From positions 62,001 to 126,000 of the forward strand of contig OZ252290.1 of the NCBI GenBank assembly GCA_965250105.1: a DNA stretch of 64,000 nt, written 5' to 3'. Numbering within the stretch: position 1 is the first letter of the stretch; every line of letters begins with the position of its first letter. The notes below the pieces were generated by a model that worked only from the letters and a program-made list of their open reading frames with translations, searched no databases and was not told the origin of the DNA. The translations under genes were made by a program, and so were the position numbers. The stretch is from JBCBSK01 sp965250105. GTDB lineage: Bacteria; Pseudomonadota; Alphaproteobacteria; Rhizobiales; Tepidamorphaceae. Positions 6,744 to 15,797 of this stretch are shown one piece after another.

Positions 6744-9578
6744 ATGGCCAACAAAATGTTGATCGACGCCACCCACCCGGAAGAGACCCGGGTCGTGGTG
6801 GTGCGTGGCAACCGCGTTGAGGAATTCGACTACGAATCGGCAACGCGCCAGCAACTCAGAGGCAATATCTATCTCGCCCGCGTAACCCGCGTCGAACCCT
6901 CGCTCCAGGCAGCCTTCGTGGACTATGGCGGCAATCGTCATGGCTTCCTGGCGTTTTCCGAAATCCACCCCGACTATTACCAGATCCCGGTCGCAGACCG
7001 TGAAGCCCTGCTCGCCGAGGAGGCCGCATCGGCCTCGCGCGATGGCGACTTCGACGACGACATGTCGAATGGTGACGCAGGCGCTTCCGAGGACAAGCCC
7101 TCGAAACGGCGCCGGTCGCGGCGCGGCAAGGCGAAGAGCCGCGCCGATTCGTCCGATAGCGTGAGCGAGGAGGTCTCGGCCGACAGCGATGCGCCCGGCG
7201 CGAGGAGCGAAACCGCTTCCGAAGATGAAACGGATGACACCGCCGCTGCCGTCGACGCCGCCGAAACGGACCTGTCCGAAACGAATGCCCCCGACGCCGC
7301 CGACGGAACCGATATATCGGTAACGACCGAGAGCGACGACACCGAAGCCACCGCCGATGCCGAAGACGCGGCCGTCTCGGACGATGTCATCGTGGACGAA
7401 ACCGGCGCGGACGATGCGTCCGTCGACGCGTCGGCAGATGATGACGGTGGCGACACTGACGGTGACGAGGAAGGTGCCGCGACAGCCGAAAGCGACGACG
7501 GCGCCAACGGCCAGGCCGCATCGGATGACGATGATGTCGAATCGGTCGGCAGCGAGGATGCGCTCGAAGAAGTGCCGGTGCGCCGTGCCCGATCGCGCCG
7601 CAGCTACAAGATCCAGGAAGTCATCAAGCGCCGCCAGGTGATGCTGGTCCAGGTCGTCAAGGAAGAGCGCGGCAACAAGGGCGCCGCGCTGACGACTTAT
7701 CTGTCGCTGGCCGGGCGCTATTGCGTTCTGATGCCCAATACCGCGCGCGGCGGCGGCATTTCGCGCAAGATCACCAATGCGTCCGACCGCAAGCGGCTCA
7801 AGGACGTGGCGAAGAGCCTCGAGGTGCCGAACGGCATGGGGCTGATCCTGCGCACCGCCGGCGCCAGCCGCACCAAGACCGAGGTCAAGCGCGACTACGA
7901 ATATCTGCTCAGGCTGTGGGAGAGCGTGCGCGAACGGACGCTCGCCTCGACGGCGCCGACGCTGGTCTATGAGGAAGGCAGCCTCGTCAAGCGGGCCATT
8001 CGTGATCTCTACAACAAGGAGATCGACCAGGTCCTTGTCTCCGGCGACGACGCCTATCGCGAGGGCAAGGACTTCATGCGCATGCTCATGCCGAGCCATG
8101 CCAAGAACGTCCAGCCCTACAAGGAAGACGACCCGATCTTCACCCGCTACAGCGTCGAGGGTCAGCTCGACGCGATGTTCAATCCCGAGGTGACGCTGAA
8201 ATCGGGCGGCTATATCGTCATCAACCAGACGGAAGCCCTGGTCTCGATCGACGTCAATTCGGGTCGCGCGACGCGCGAACACTCGATCGAGGACACCGCC
8301 GTCAAGACCAATCTCGAAGCGGCCGAGGAAGTGGCGCGGCAATTGCGCCTGCGCGATCTCGCGGGCCTCATCGTCATCGATTTCATCGACATGGACGAAA
8401 GCCGCAACAACCGGGCGGTCGAGCGCAAGCTGAAAGACTGTTTGAAGACCGACCGGGCGCGCATCCAGGTTGGCCGGATCAGCCATTTCGGGCTTCTGGA
8501 AATGTCGCGCCAGCGGCTGCGTCCCGGCCTGCTCGAAGGCAGCCTCCAGGTCTGCAGCCATTGCCAGGGCACCGGCATGGTGCGGTCGACCGAATCGGTC
8601 GCGCTGCATGTCATCCGCACGCTGGAGGACGAATTGATGCGCCGGCCGGCCGATCTCGTGGCCAAGACCACGACGACGGCGGCGCTCTATATCCTCAACA
8701 ACAAGCGCGATCACCTGGTCGCGCTCGAAACCCGGTTCGGCGTGTCTATCACGGTGGCGGCGGAAGAGGACCTCGGCGGCGTGCCTTGCCTGATCGAGCG
8801 CGGCGATCCGCGCAAGGTCCAGAGCAAGAAGGCCGACGCGCCGATAACGCCAATTTCAGACGACATGGCCGACGAGGACGACGGCGAGACGGCGGACGGC
8901 GCCCGCGAGACGTCGGACCGCTCGGAAGACGGCAGCGGCCGCCGCAAGCGCCGTCGTCGCGGCCGGCGCGGCGGATCGGATCGCGATGAGCAGGTCGAGG
9001 CGACGGAAGCCGATGCCGAGGCCAGGAGCGACACCGACGAAAGCCAGGACGACGCAGGCGGCGAGGACAATGGCAGCCGCCGCAAGCGCCGGCGCGGGCG
9101 CCGTGGCGGCCGTCGGCGCGGCGAACGCGCGACCGAAACGAGCCTCGAGGCCGATGGCGAAGTCATGGCGGACGGCGAATCGGTCGCCGATGCGGCGGCA
9201 ATGGACGCGCCCGAAGCGGACTCGTCTGATACCGACCAGCCCGAGGCAAGTCCGTCGGAGACGGATCCGTCTCGGACGGTCGCGGCGAACGACATGGTGG
9301 AGACCGTTACCGCGTCGGCAGAAGACACCGAGACGAGCCAGAGCGACGACATTCCAACGGTGGACGAACCGGCTCCTGCCAGCGTTGTCGACGAGGCGGA
9401 TCTAACGCCATCATCGGTCGAAGCGGATAAGGCTGAGGCTGACATCCAAGCGCCGGAGATCGCTACCGAACCGGTCAATGTGGTCGAGGTGACGCCGCCG
9501 CAGCCGGCGCCCGTCGAGGAAGCCCCGGCCGGCCCGCCGCGCAAGGGCTGGTGGCAGCGGCGCATTCTGGGCCGCTGA
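6744..9578 (+). CDS. rne: Ribonuclease E
   Basis: A 944-residue endoribonuclease that starts mRNA decay and processes rRNA and tRNA as the scaffold of the degradosome. The N-terminal S1 domain (residues 35-92) is interrupted by an acidic, low-complexity insertion of roughly 190 residues (about 93-280) before S1 resumes near RRSYKIQEV. The catalytic core is intact: SIDVNSG (Asp503) and DFIDMDE (Asp546) are the metal ligands, and CSHC (Cys604, Cys607) is the zinc link for tetramerisation. The C-terminal third is disordered, with two arginine-rich blocks (near 735 and 775) likely to bind RNA, and ends in a short tryptophan-containing peptide, KGWWQRR. It converges on the aminotransferase gene with a 33-base gap. 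Confidence 0.96.
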   Translation: MANKMLIDATHPEETRVVVVRGNRVEEFDYESATRQQLRGNIYLARVTRVEPSLQAAFVDYGGNRHGFLAFSEIHPDYYQIPVADREALLAEEAASASRDGDFDDDMSNGDAGASEDKPSKRRRSRRGKAKSRADSSDSVSEEVSADSDAPGARSETASEDETDDTAAAVDAAETDLSETNAPDAADGTDISVTTESDDTEATADAEDAAVSDDVIVDETGADDASVDASADDDGGDTDGDEEGAATAESDDGANGQAASDDDDVESVGSEDALEEVPVRRARSRRSYKIQEVIKRRQVMLVQVVKEERGNKGAALTTYLSLAGRYCVLMPNTARGGGISRKITNASDRKRLKDVAKSLEVPNGMGLILRTAGASRTKTEVKRDYEYLLRLWESVRERTLASTAPTLVYEEGSLVKRAIRDLYNKEIDQVLVSGDDAYREGKDFMRMLMPSHAKNVQPYKEDDPIFTRYSVEGQLDAMFNPEVTLKSGGYIVINQTEALVSIDVNSGRATREHSIEDTAVKTNLEAAEEVARQLRLRDLAGLIVIDFIDMDESRNNRAVERKLKDCLKTDRARIQVGRISHFGLLEMSRQRLRPGLLEGSLQVCSHCQGTGMVRSTESVALHVIRTLEDELMRRPADLVAKTTTTAALYILNNKRDHLVALETRFGVSITVAAEEDLGGVPCLIERGDPRKVQSKKADAPITPISDDMADEDDGETADGARETSDRSEDGSGRRKRRRRGRRGGSDRDEQVEATEADAEARSDTDESQDDAGGEDNGSRRKRRRGRRGGRRRGERATETSLEADGEVMADGESVADAAAMDAPEADSSDTDQPEASPSETDPSRTVAANDMVETVTASAEDTETSQSDDIPTVDEPAPASVVDEADLTPSSVEADKAEADIQAPEIATEPVNVVEVTPPQPAPVEEAPAGPPRKGWWQRRILGR

Positions 9579-9611
9579 GCACGCTGGCAGAAGCCAGACC
9601 GCCTCTTTGGG

Positions 9612-10805
9612 TCAGGCGATGTGGAATGCGCGCGGCATGCGGTCGAGCGCGCGTTCCACCTGGACATGGCCGCCGGCGACCGAAAAGCGGATGAAGCGGT
9701 GGCCACGGCCGGGGTCGAAATCGGTCCCCGGCGTCGCCGCGACATGGTGCTCGCGCAGAAGCGTACTGCAGAACCGCACGCTGTCATTGGTCAGATGGCC
9801 GATATCGGCGAAGACGTAGAACGCCCCGTCGCTTGGCAGCACCGATGGCACGCCCATGGCGCCGAGCCCGTCGAGCAGAAGATCGCGGCTGTCGAGATAG
9901 TCGGCCTTGGCCTGTTCCAGTTCGTCGGTCGCCTCGAAGGCGGCCAGCGCCGCCCATTGCGAGATGGCCGGCGCGCAGATGAACATGTTCTGGGCCAGCA
10001 TCTCGATGGGCCGCGCGAGCTGCGGCGGCACCACCATCCAGCCGACGCGCCAGCCGGTCATGCAGAAATATTTCGAGAAGCTGTTGATGACGATTGGCGC
10101 GTCGGAAAAGGTCAACGTCGACACCGCCGGCATCGTATAGGTCAGCCCGTGATAGATCTCGTCGGAGATCACCGTGATGCCGGCCGCGTCGGCCTCAGCG
10201 ACCAGGCTTTCGAGCTGACCCCGCTCCAGGATCGTGCCGGCCGGGTTCGACGGGCTGGCGAGCACGATCCCCGTGGTTCGGTCGGTGATGGCGGCGCGAA
10301 ATTTTTCCGGCGTCAGCCGCCAGCCGTCTTCGGCGGCGAGTTCCACGAAGACCGGCTTGAAGCCGAGCGCGGTCAGGATATTCGGATAGGCCGGATAGCC
10401 CGGTACCGGCAAGAGCACCTCGCCGCCCGGCCGGAAGCCGGCGAGAAAGGCGAGTTGAAACGCCGTCGACGAGCCGGTCGTCACGACGATCCGCGCCGGG
10501 TCGACCTCAATCCCGTCGGTCGTGGCGTAATGCGCCGCGATCCGCTCGCGCAAGGGCTCGATGCCGAGCGCCGGCACATAGCCAAGTGGCTTGTCGTCGA
10601 GCGCTCGCCGTGCCGCCTCGCGCACCTTGGCCGGCGCCGAAATCATCGGCTGGCCGACTTCGAGATGGGCGATGTCGGCACCATCTGAAACGAGCTTCGA
10701 TGCTTCCCGGAGAACGTCCATGGCCAGGAACGGGCGCAAACCCGTCACGCCCGCCGGCGCGGCACCGGCGATCGCGAGCGTTTCCATCCTTGCGGTTTTG
10801 GCCAT
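9612..10805 (-). CDS. Class I/II PLP-dependent aminotransferase
   Basis: A 397-residue fold-type I aminotransferase of the aspartate aminotransferase subgroup. The SFSKYFCMTGWRVGW motif holds the PLP lysine (about Lys245), with the upstream SPSNPAGT loop and SDEIYHGL strand also typical. The start at 10805 is set by an AGGGAGA site five bases upstream; an earlier in-frame start at 10844 lacks this. Substrate cannot be read from sequence: annotations in this subfamily range from aspartate to aromatic or alanine aminotransferases. It is convergent with rne, divergent from the M48 protease gene and probably transcribed alone. Confidence 0.88.
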   Translation of the reverse strand: MAKTARMETLAIAGAAPAGVTGLRPFLAMDVLREASKLVSDGADIAHLEVGQPMISAPAKVREAARRALDDKPLGYVPALGIEPLRERIAAHYATTDGIEVDPARIVVTTGSSTAFQLAFLAGFRPGGEVLLPVPGYPAYPNILTALGFKPVFVELAAEDGWRLTPEKFRAAITDRTTGIVLASPSNPAGTILERGQLESLVAEADAAGITVISDEIYHGLTYTMPAVSTLTFSDAPIVINSFSKYFCMTGWRVGWMVVPPQLARPIEMLAQNMFICAPAISQWAALAAFEATDELEQAKADYLDSRDLLLDGLGAMGVPSVLPSDGAFYVFADIGHLTNDSVRFCSTLLREHHVAATPGTDFDPGRGHRFIRFSVAGGHVQVERALDRMPRAFHIA

Positions 10806-11131
10806 GCAGGTCTCCCTTTGTGTCGTCGATGCGTCAGCCATCACGTCATGGACAACGTCACGGAAATTGTGCCGCGCCCGGCCATTGCTCGCGGCCCGAT
10901 CCTATCGGACCGGCGGGCGCGCGCCATCCCGGCCCCGCGCAGAGCCGCCATACGGCCGATACACAAGGATGTGCGGCCGGCAAATCGCGGCACGCCTCGT
11001 TCTGGCCGCATTGTGTCCATCCTCTCACCATGCGATGACGGATGCTCGATCGGCGCCATAACGGGCGCCATCCTGGGTTGCCGGCCGGCGGACGACGCCG
11101 CATCAGAGGATGTATCGCGCATTTCGGATAT
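10806..11131. other. 326-base divergent spacer
   Basis: Separates the aminotransferase (minus) from the M48 protease (plus). I see no conserved protein, RNA or strong hairpin. It should hold both promoters, but no convincing -35/-10 pair could be picked out by eye. Confidence 0.4.
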
Positions 11132-12496
11132 ATGGCCATGGCGTCGATGAAACAAAAGCTGCGTCCTCTTTTGTCGGTCGCGATCGCGATCGTCATGGTG
11201 CTGTCGACGGTCGCCATCCAGACCGCGTCGGCCCAGTCGGTGCGCTTCGTGCGCGACGCCGAACTCGAGGCGCTATTGCGCGACTACGCCACGCCGATCC
11301 TGCGCGCCGCCAATATCCGATCGCAATCGGTGCGCATCTACATCGTGCCGGAACGGTCGTTCAACGCCTTCGTCGCCGACGGCAACCGGATCTTCGTCAA
11401 TCTCGGCGTCATCACCGAATCCGATACGCCGAACGAGGTGATCGGCGTCCTGGCGCATGAGGCCGGCCATATCGCGGGCGGCCACCTGGCGCGTCTCAGG
11501 GCGCAGATCGCCAATGCGCGCGCCGCCGCCATCGTCGCCGCCGTGCTGGCCGCCGGCGCGGGCATCGCCGCCCAGGACCCGAGCATCGGACAGGCCGCCA
11601 TTCTCGGCGGCCAGCACATCATCGGGCGCACCGTCCTGGGCTATCAGCGCACCGAGGAACGCGCCGCGGACCGCGCTGCGATCAACTATCTGAACGCCAC
11701 CCAGCAATCGCCGCGCGGGTTGGTGCGCACCTTCCAGAGGCTGGCCGATCAAGCGCTGATGAGCGTGCGCAATGTCGACCCTTACGCGCAGACCCACCCG
11801 CTGCCGCGCGACCGGGTGGCGACGCTCGAGGAACTGGCACGCCAGAGCCCCTATTACGACAAGCCCGACCCGCCGGAGCTCCAGGCACGCCACGATCTGG
11901 CGCGCGCCAAGATCATCGGCCTGACCTCGCATCCCAGCACGGTGCAGCGGCGCTATCCGTCTTCCGACCGCACCCTGCCGGCGGTCTATGCCCGGTCGCT
12001 GGCGCAGGTCCGCACCGGCGACTACCGCAACGGCATGGCCGGTCTCGATAGCCTGCTGAACGCGGCGCCGAACTATCCTTACTTCTGGGAAGCCAAGGGG
12101 GATGCGCTGTCGCGGGCCGGTCGTCCGCAGGATGCCATCGCGCCGCTGCAGCGCGCCGTGTCGCTGGCGCCGAACGACCCTGGCCTCAAGGTGACCCTGG
12201 CAACGGCCCTGATCGCCAGCGGCAATCAGGCCAATCTCGACCAGGCCGTGCGCAACCTGTTGCAGGTGACGACCCGCGATCCCGATCACGGCCAGGCCTT
12301 CGAACAATTGGCGCTTGCCTATGGCCGGCTCAACCGCGTGCCCGATGCGGAACTCGCGACCGCGCAGGCCTATTTCGCCCGCGGCGACGTCAAGGGCGCG
12401 CATCATTTCGCCGCCCGCGCCCGCCAGGGCTTCGCCAATGGCTCGCCCGGCTGGCTGAAGGCGCAGGACATCCTGAACGTCAAACCGCCGAATTGA
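11132..12496 (+). CDS. M48 family metalloprotease with TPR repeats (BepA/YfgC-like)
   Basis: A 454-residue exported protease. A signal peptide (a charged start around MKQKL, hydrophobic to about residue 31, cleavage near ASA-Q) leads into the peptidase M48 domain with the HEAGH zinc motif (about 109-113), followed by GGH. The C-terminal 150 residues form tetratricopeptide repeats. In this family (E. coli BepA) the protein works in the periplasm, assisting outer-membrane protein assembly or degrading stalled LptD, so it fits the envelope genes elsewhere in the window. The start is uncertain among ATGs at 11132, 11138 and 11147, as none has a strong ribosome-binding site. Confidence 0.88.
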   Translation: MAMASMKQKLRPLLSVAIAIVMVLSTVAIQTASAQSVRFVRDAELEALLRDYATPILRAANIRSQSVRIYIVPERSFNAFVADGNRIFVNLGVITESDTPNEVIGVLAHEAGHIAGGHLARLRAQIANARAAAIVAAVLAAGAGIAAQDPSIGQAAILGGQHIIGRTVLGYQRTEERAADRAAINYLNATQQSPRGLVRTFQRLADQALMSVRNVDPYAQTHPLPRDRVATLEELARQSPYYDKPDPPELQARHDLARAKIIGLTSHPSTVQRRYPSSDRTLPAVYARSLAQVRTGDYRNGMAGLDSLLNAAPNYPYFWEAKGDALSRAGRPQDAIAPLQRAVSLAPNDPGLKVTLATALIASGNQANLDQAVRNLLQVTTRDPDHGQAFEQLALAYGRLNRVPDAELATAQAYFARGDVKGAHHFAARARQGFANGSPGWLKAQDILNVKPPN

Positions 12497-12551
12497 CGGG
12501 TCATCACCTGGCGTGAAACCTGTCCGACAAGACTATCATGGACCGAATCGC

Positions 12552-13334
12552 ATGAGAACCGTCATCCTCGCCGCCGTCTTCGCCCTTGTGTTCGCGCTCG
12601 CTGGCGCCGTGACCTTCAGCTATCTGAACCAGGAGCCCGAGGTGGTCGATGCCGGCCCGCCGCCGCTGCAGCAGGCCGATGTCGAGCGGATCGTCCGCGC
12701 CTATCTGATCGAAAACCCCGAGATCCTGGAGGACGTGTCGATCGCGCTGCAGGAAAAGCGCATCGCCGAGGAAGCCGAACGGCGTATCGCCGCGATCGAG
12801 GACAATCGCGACGTCCTGATGAACTCGCCCCTGCACCATGTCGCCGGCAATCCGAACGGCGACGTCACGATCGTCGAGTTCTTCGACTACAACTGCCCCT
12901 ATTGCAAACGCGGCCACGCCGACATGCTCGACCTGATGGCGGCCGATCCCAATCTGCGCGTCGTCTACAAGGAGTTTCCCGTCCTCGGGCCGGGCTCCAT
13001 CGAGGCGACCCGCGTCGCGCTCGCCGCCGGCCGTCAGGGCCGCTATCTCGACATGCACAGCCGACTGATCTCGCTGCGCGGCCCCGCCGACGAGGCCACG
13101 GCCCTGGCCGAAGCCGAAGCGCTCGGCCTCGACATGGACCAATTGCGCAACGACATGCAGGACCAGACGCTGATGCAGGCGGTCGAGGAAGCCCACAACC
13201 TCGCCAACGATCTCGGCATCTCCGGCACGCCGAGCTATGTCATCGGCGACGAAGTCGTTATCGGCGCGGTCGGCTTCGCCGAATTGCGCGACCGGGTGGC
13301 CGCCGCCCGCGACAAGACCTGCATTACCTGCTGA
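12552..13334 (+). CDS. DsbA family thiol:disulfide oxidoreductase
   Basis: A 260-residue periplasmic thioredoxin-fold protein. It has an N-terminal signal or anchor (residues 3-24) and a helical region of about 60 residues predicted to be charged and coiled (about 40-90). The DsbA domain follows, with the CPYC active site (Cys115, Cys118) inside FFDYNCPYC and the cis-Pro loop GTPSYVIG near residue 225. CPYC and the helical N-terminal extension resemble the BdbD/ScsC-like DsbA group, some members of which act as trimeric isomerases; that role is inference. The M48 gene ends 55 bases upstream, so the two may be co-transcribed. The ATG at 12552 gives a proper signal sequence, unlike the upstream start at 12513. 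Confidence 0.88.
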   Translation: MRTVILAAVFALVFALAGAVTFSYLNQEPEVVDAGPPPLQQADVERIVRAYLIENPEILEDVSIALQEKRIAEEAERRIAAIEDNRDVLMNSPLHHVAGNPNGDVTIVEFFDYNCPYCKRGHADMLDLMAADPNLRVVYKEFPVLGPGSIEATRVALAAGRQGRYLDMHSRLISLRGPADEATALAEAEALGLDMDQLRNDMQDQTLMQAVEEAHNLANDLGISGTPSYVIGDEVVIGAVGFAELRDRVAAARDKTCITC

Positions 13335-13446
13335 GCATACGCTGATACGGGTATCCGGGCTGTCCCGGCTGGCCGGGGCAATGGTTGACGCCGCTCGTGC
13401 TTGAGCGCATGAGATGGCCGATCCTGCAATCGGTGATATCTCGATC

Positions 13447-13887
13447 ATGCGCCTTCTCGTTCTGAACGGCCCCAATCTCAACCTGCTCGGCACGCGCGAG
13501 CCGGAGATCTATGGCGCCACGACCCTAGCCGATATCGAGGCGCGGCTCGCAGAACGCGCGGCCGAGACCGGCGCCACGCTGACCTGCCGGCAGTCAAATC
13601 ACGAAGGCGAACTTGTCGACTGGTTGCAGGACGCGTGCGATACCGCCGATGCGGTGATCCTCAATGCCGGCGCCTATACCCACACATCGGTGGCCCTGCG
13701 GGATGCGATCTCGGCCATCGTCACGCCCGTCATCGAGGTACATCTGTCCAATATCCATGCCCGCGAGGCGTTCCGGCACCAAAGCCTGATCGCGCCGGTC
13801 TGCACGGGACAGATTGCCGGCTTCGGCGCTTTGGGTTACGACCTTGCCTTCGACGCGGCCCGCGCCCTGGCGCGCTCGTCGGCCTGA
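13447..13887 (+). CDS. aroQ: Type II 3-dehydroquinate dehydratase
   Basis: A 146-residue enzyme of the shikimate pathway that dehydrates 3-dehydroquinate to 3-dehydroshikimate in the cytoplasm, normally as a dodecamer. It begins MRLLVLNGPNLNLLGTREP, including the arginine and the loop leading to the catalytic tyrosine (EIYG, Tyr near 24), followed by QSNHEGELVD, LNAGAYTHTS and EVHLSN with the catalytic histidine. The start at 13447 matches the family length of about 145-150; an in-frame ATG at 13414 would add 11 residues. AroQ directly upstream of accB-accC is a frequent bacterial arrangement. Confidence 0.95.
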   Translation: MRLLVLNGPNLNLLGTREPEIYGATTLADIEARLAERAAETGATLTCRQSNHEGELVDWLQDACDTADAVILNAGAYTHTSVALRDAISAIVTPVIEVHLSNIHAREAFRHQSLIAPVCTGQIAGFGALGYDLAFDAARALARSSA

Positions 13888-13934
13888 CGTCCACGACGCG
13901 CCGCGCGCCGCCATCAAGAAAGGCACAGCCCTAT

Positions 13935-14387
13935 ATGTCATCGCCAAGCGATCAGATCGCCCGTGACCTTATCCGCGATCTCGCCGAACTTCTGACGGAA
14001 ACCAATCTCACCGAGATCGAGGTCGAACGCGACGGCCTCAGGCTAAGGGTCGCGCGCAACCAGACGGTCAGCTATGCCGCGCCGGCGGCCCAGCCGGTTC
14101 CGGCGGCCGCCGCCCCTGCCGGCGCCAACGAACCCGCAGCGACCGCGCCGGCCGAGGGCATGGTGACCTCGCCCATGGTCGGCACCGCCTATCGCGCGCC
14201 GGAACCGGGCGCGCCGCCCTTCGTCGAGATCGGCAGCAGCGTGCGCGAAGGCCAGACGGTCATGATCGTCGAGGCGATGAAGACGATGAACCCGATCGCC
14301 GCGCCGCGCGCCGGAACCGTCATCGACATCCTGGTGCAGAACGGCCAGCCGGTGGAGTTCGGCGAGCCGCTCCTGGTGATCGGCTAA
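13935..14387 (+). CDS. accB: Biotin carboxyl carrier protein of acetyl-CoA carboxylase
   Basis: A 150-residue carrier subunit that shuttles carboxyl groups from biotin carboxylase to the carboxyltransferase at the first committed step of fatty-acid synthesis. The N-terminal helix-rich part is followed by an Ala/Pro-rich linker (about 50-75) and a biotinyl domain with the EAMKTM motif, whose lysine is biotinylated. A thumb-like SPMVGTAYRAP segment marks the bacterial AccB type. The ATG at 13935 is preceded by an AAGAAAGG site. accC begins 8 bases after the stop, so the two are surely co-transcribed. Confidence 0.96.
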   Translation: MSSPSDQIARDLIRDLAELLTETNLTEIEVERDGLRLRVARNQTVSYAAPAAQPVPAAAAPAGANEPAATAPAEGMVTSPMVGTAYRAPEPGAPPFVEIGSSVREGQTVMIVEAMKTMNPIAAPRAGTVIDILVQNGQPVEFGEPLLVIG

Positions 14388-14395
14388 GGCGCGGC

Positions 14396-15754
14396 ATGTT
14401 CGACAAGGTTCTGATCGCCAATCGCGGCGAGATCGCGCTCAGGGTGCTGCGCGCCTGCAAGGAACTCGGCATCCGCACGGTCGCGGTGCATTCGACCGCC
14501 GACAGCGATGCGATGCATGTCCGGCTCGCCGATGAAAGCGTCTGCATCGGGCCGGCGCCCGCCGGTGACAGCTATCTCAACGTGCCGGCCCTGCTGTCGG
14601 CCTGCGAGATCACCGGCGCGGACGCGGTGCATCCCGGCTATGGCTTTCTATCGGAAAACGCTCGCTTCGCCGACATTCTCGAAGCCCATGAGATCACCTT
14701 CATCGGCCCGAGCGCGGAGCATATCCGCGTCATGGGCGACAAGATCGCCGCCAAGCAAACCGCCGAACGGCTCGGCATTCCCGTGGTGCCGGGATCTGAC
14801 GGCGCGGTCACCGATGTCGAGGAAGCGCGCGGGCTCGCCGCGGAGATCGGCTATCCGGTCCTGATCAAGGCGGCCGCCGGCGGCGGCGGGCGCGGCATGA
14901 AGGTGGCCGAGACGGCCGAGGATCTCGATCAGGCGATGGCGACGGCGCGCGCCGAGGCGGCCGCGGCCTTCGGCGACAACGCGGTCTATATCGAGAAATA
15001 TCTCGACAAGCCGCGCCATATCGAGATCCAGGTGCTCGGCGACGGCAAGGGCAATGCCATCCATCTCGGCGAGCGCGACTGTTCGCTGCAGCGCCGCCAT
15101 CAGAAGGTTTGGGAGGAAGCCCCCTCCCCTGGCCTCAACGACGAGGACCGCGCGCGCATCGGCGAGATCTGCGCCAGGGCGGTCGCCGATCTCGGCTATA
15201 GCGGTGCCGGCACGATCGAATTTCTCTATGATGACGGGGCGTTCTATTTCATCGAAATGAACACCCGGCTTCAGGTCGAGCATCCGGTGACGGAGATGAT
15301 CACCGGGGTCGATATCGTGCTCGAACAATTGCGCATCGCCGCCGGCGGCGCCATGTCGGTCACGCAATCGGATATCGGCTTTCATGGCCACGCCATCGAA
15401 TGCCGCATCAATGCGGAAAATCCGGAAAGCTTCACGCCCTCGCCGGGGCGGATCAGCTATTATCACCCACCGGGCGGGCTCGGCGTGCGGGTCGATTCAG
15501 CGGTCTTTCAGGGCTATTCGATCCCGCCCTATTATGACAGCCTGATCGGCAAGCTGATCGTGCATGGCAAGAACCGGAACGAATGCCTGATGCGGCTGAG
15601 GCGCGCTTTGTCCGAATTCGTGATCGACGGGATCGAAACCACGATCCCGCTGTTCCGCCGGCTGACGGAAACGCCCGACATCGTCAATGGCGACTACGAT
15701 ATCCATTGGCTGGAGCGCTTCCTCGCCGACAATCCGGCGGAAGAAACGGCCTAG
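14396..15754 (+). CDS. accC: Biotin carboxylase subunit of acetyl-CoA carboxylase
   Basis: A 452-residue ATP-grasp enzyme that carboxylates biotin on AccB using ATP and bicarbonate. It opens with the canonical MFDKVLIANRGEIA, has the glycine-rich ATP loop KAAAGGGGRGMK (about 158-169), the ERDCSLQRRHQK segment, and the EMNTRLQVEHPVTE active-site strand near 290. Length is the family norm, and there is no fused carrier domain, so this is the stand-alone AccC form. The accA and accD subunits are not in this window. It feeds the fatty-acid synthesis genes found at 47-51 kb. Confidence 0.97.
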   Translation: MFDKVLIANRGEIALRVLRACKELGIRTVAVHSTADSDAMHVRLADESVCIGPAPAGDSYLNVPALLSACEITGADAVHPGYGFLSENARFADILEAHEITFIGPSAEHIRVMGDKIAAKQTAERLGIPVVPGSDGAVTDVEEARGLAAEIGYPVLIKAAAGGGGRGMKVAETAEDLDQAMATARAEAAAAFGDNAVYIEKYLDKPRHIEIQVLGDGKGNAIHLGERDCSLQRRHQKVWEEAPSPGLNDEDRARIGEICARAVADLGYSGAGTIEFLYDDGAFYFIEMNTRLQVEHPVTEMITGVDIVLEQLRIAAGGAMSVTQSDIGFHGHAIECRINAENPESFTPSPGRISYYHPPGGLGVRVDSAVFQGYSIPPYYDSLIGKLIVHGKNRNECLMRLRRALSEFVIDGIETTIPLFRRLTETPDIVNGDYDIHWLERFLADNPAEETA

Positions 15755-15797
15755 AGCGGCTTAGGAGGCAGGGGGGCAGCCCACCCTGAGACGATCG

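Noticed and set aside
6506..6820. A 104-codon plus-strand frame overlapping the rne start
   Set aside because: Runs into rne in another frame and shows no motif; this region is more likely leader RNA.
6612..8714. A 700-codon open frame on the minus strand opposite rne
   Set aside because: It mirrors the rne coding frame, is rich in Arg, Asp, Val and Gly repeats without a family, and the rne protein is unambiguous.
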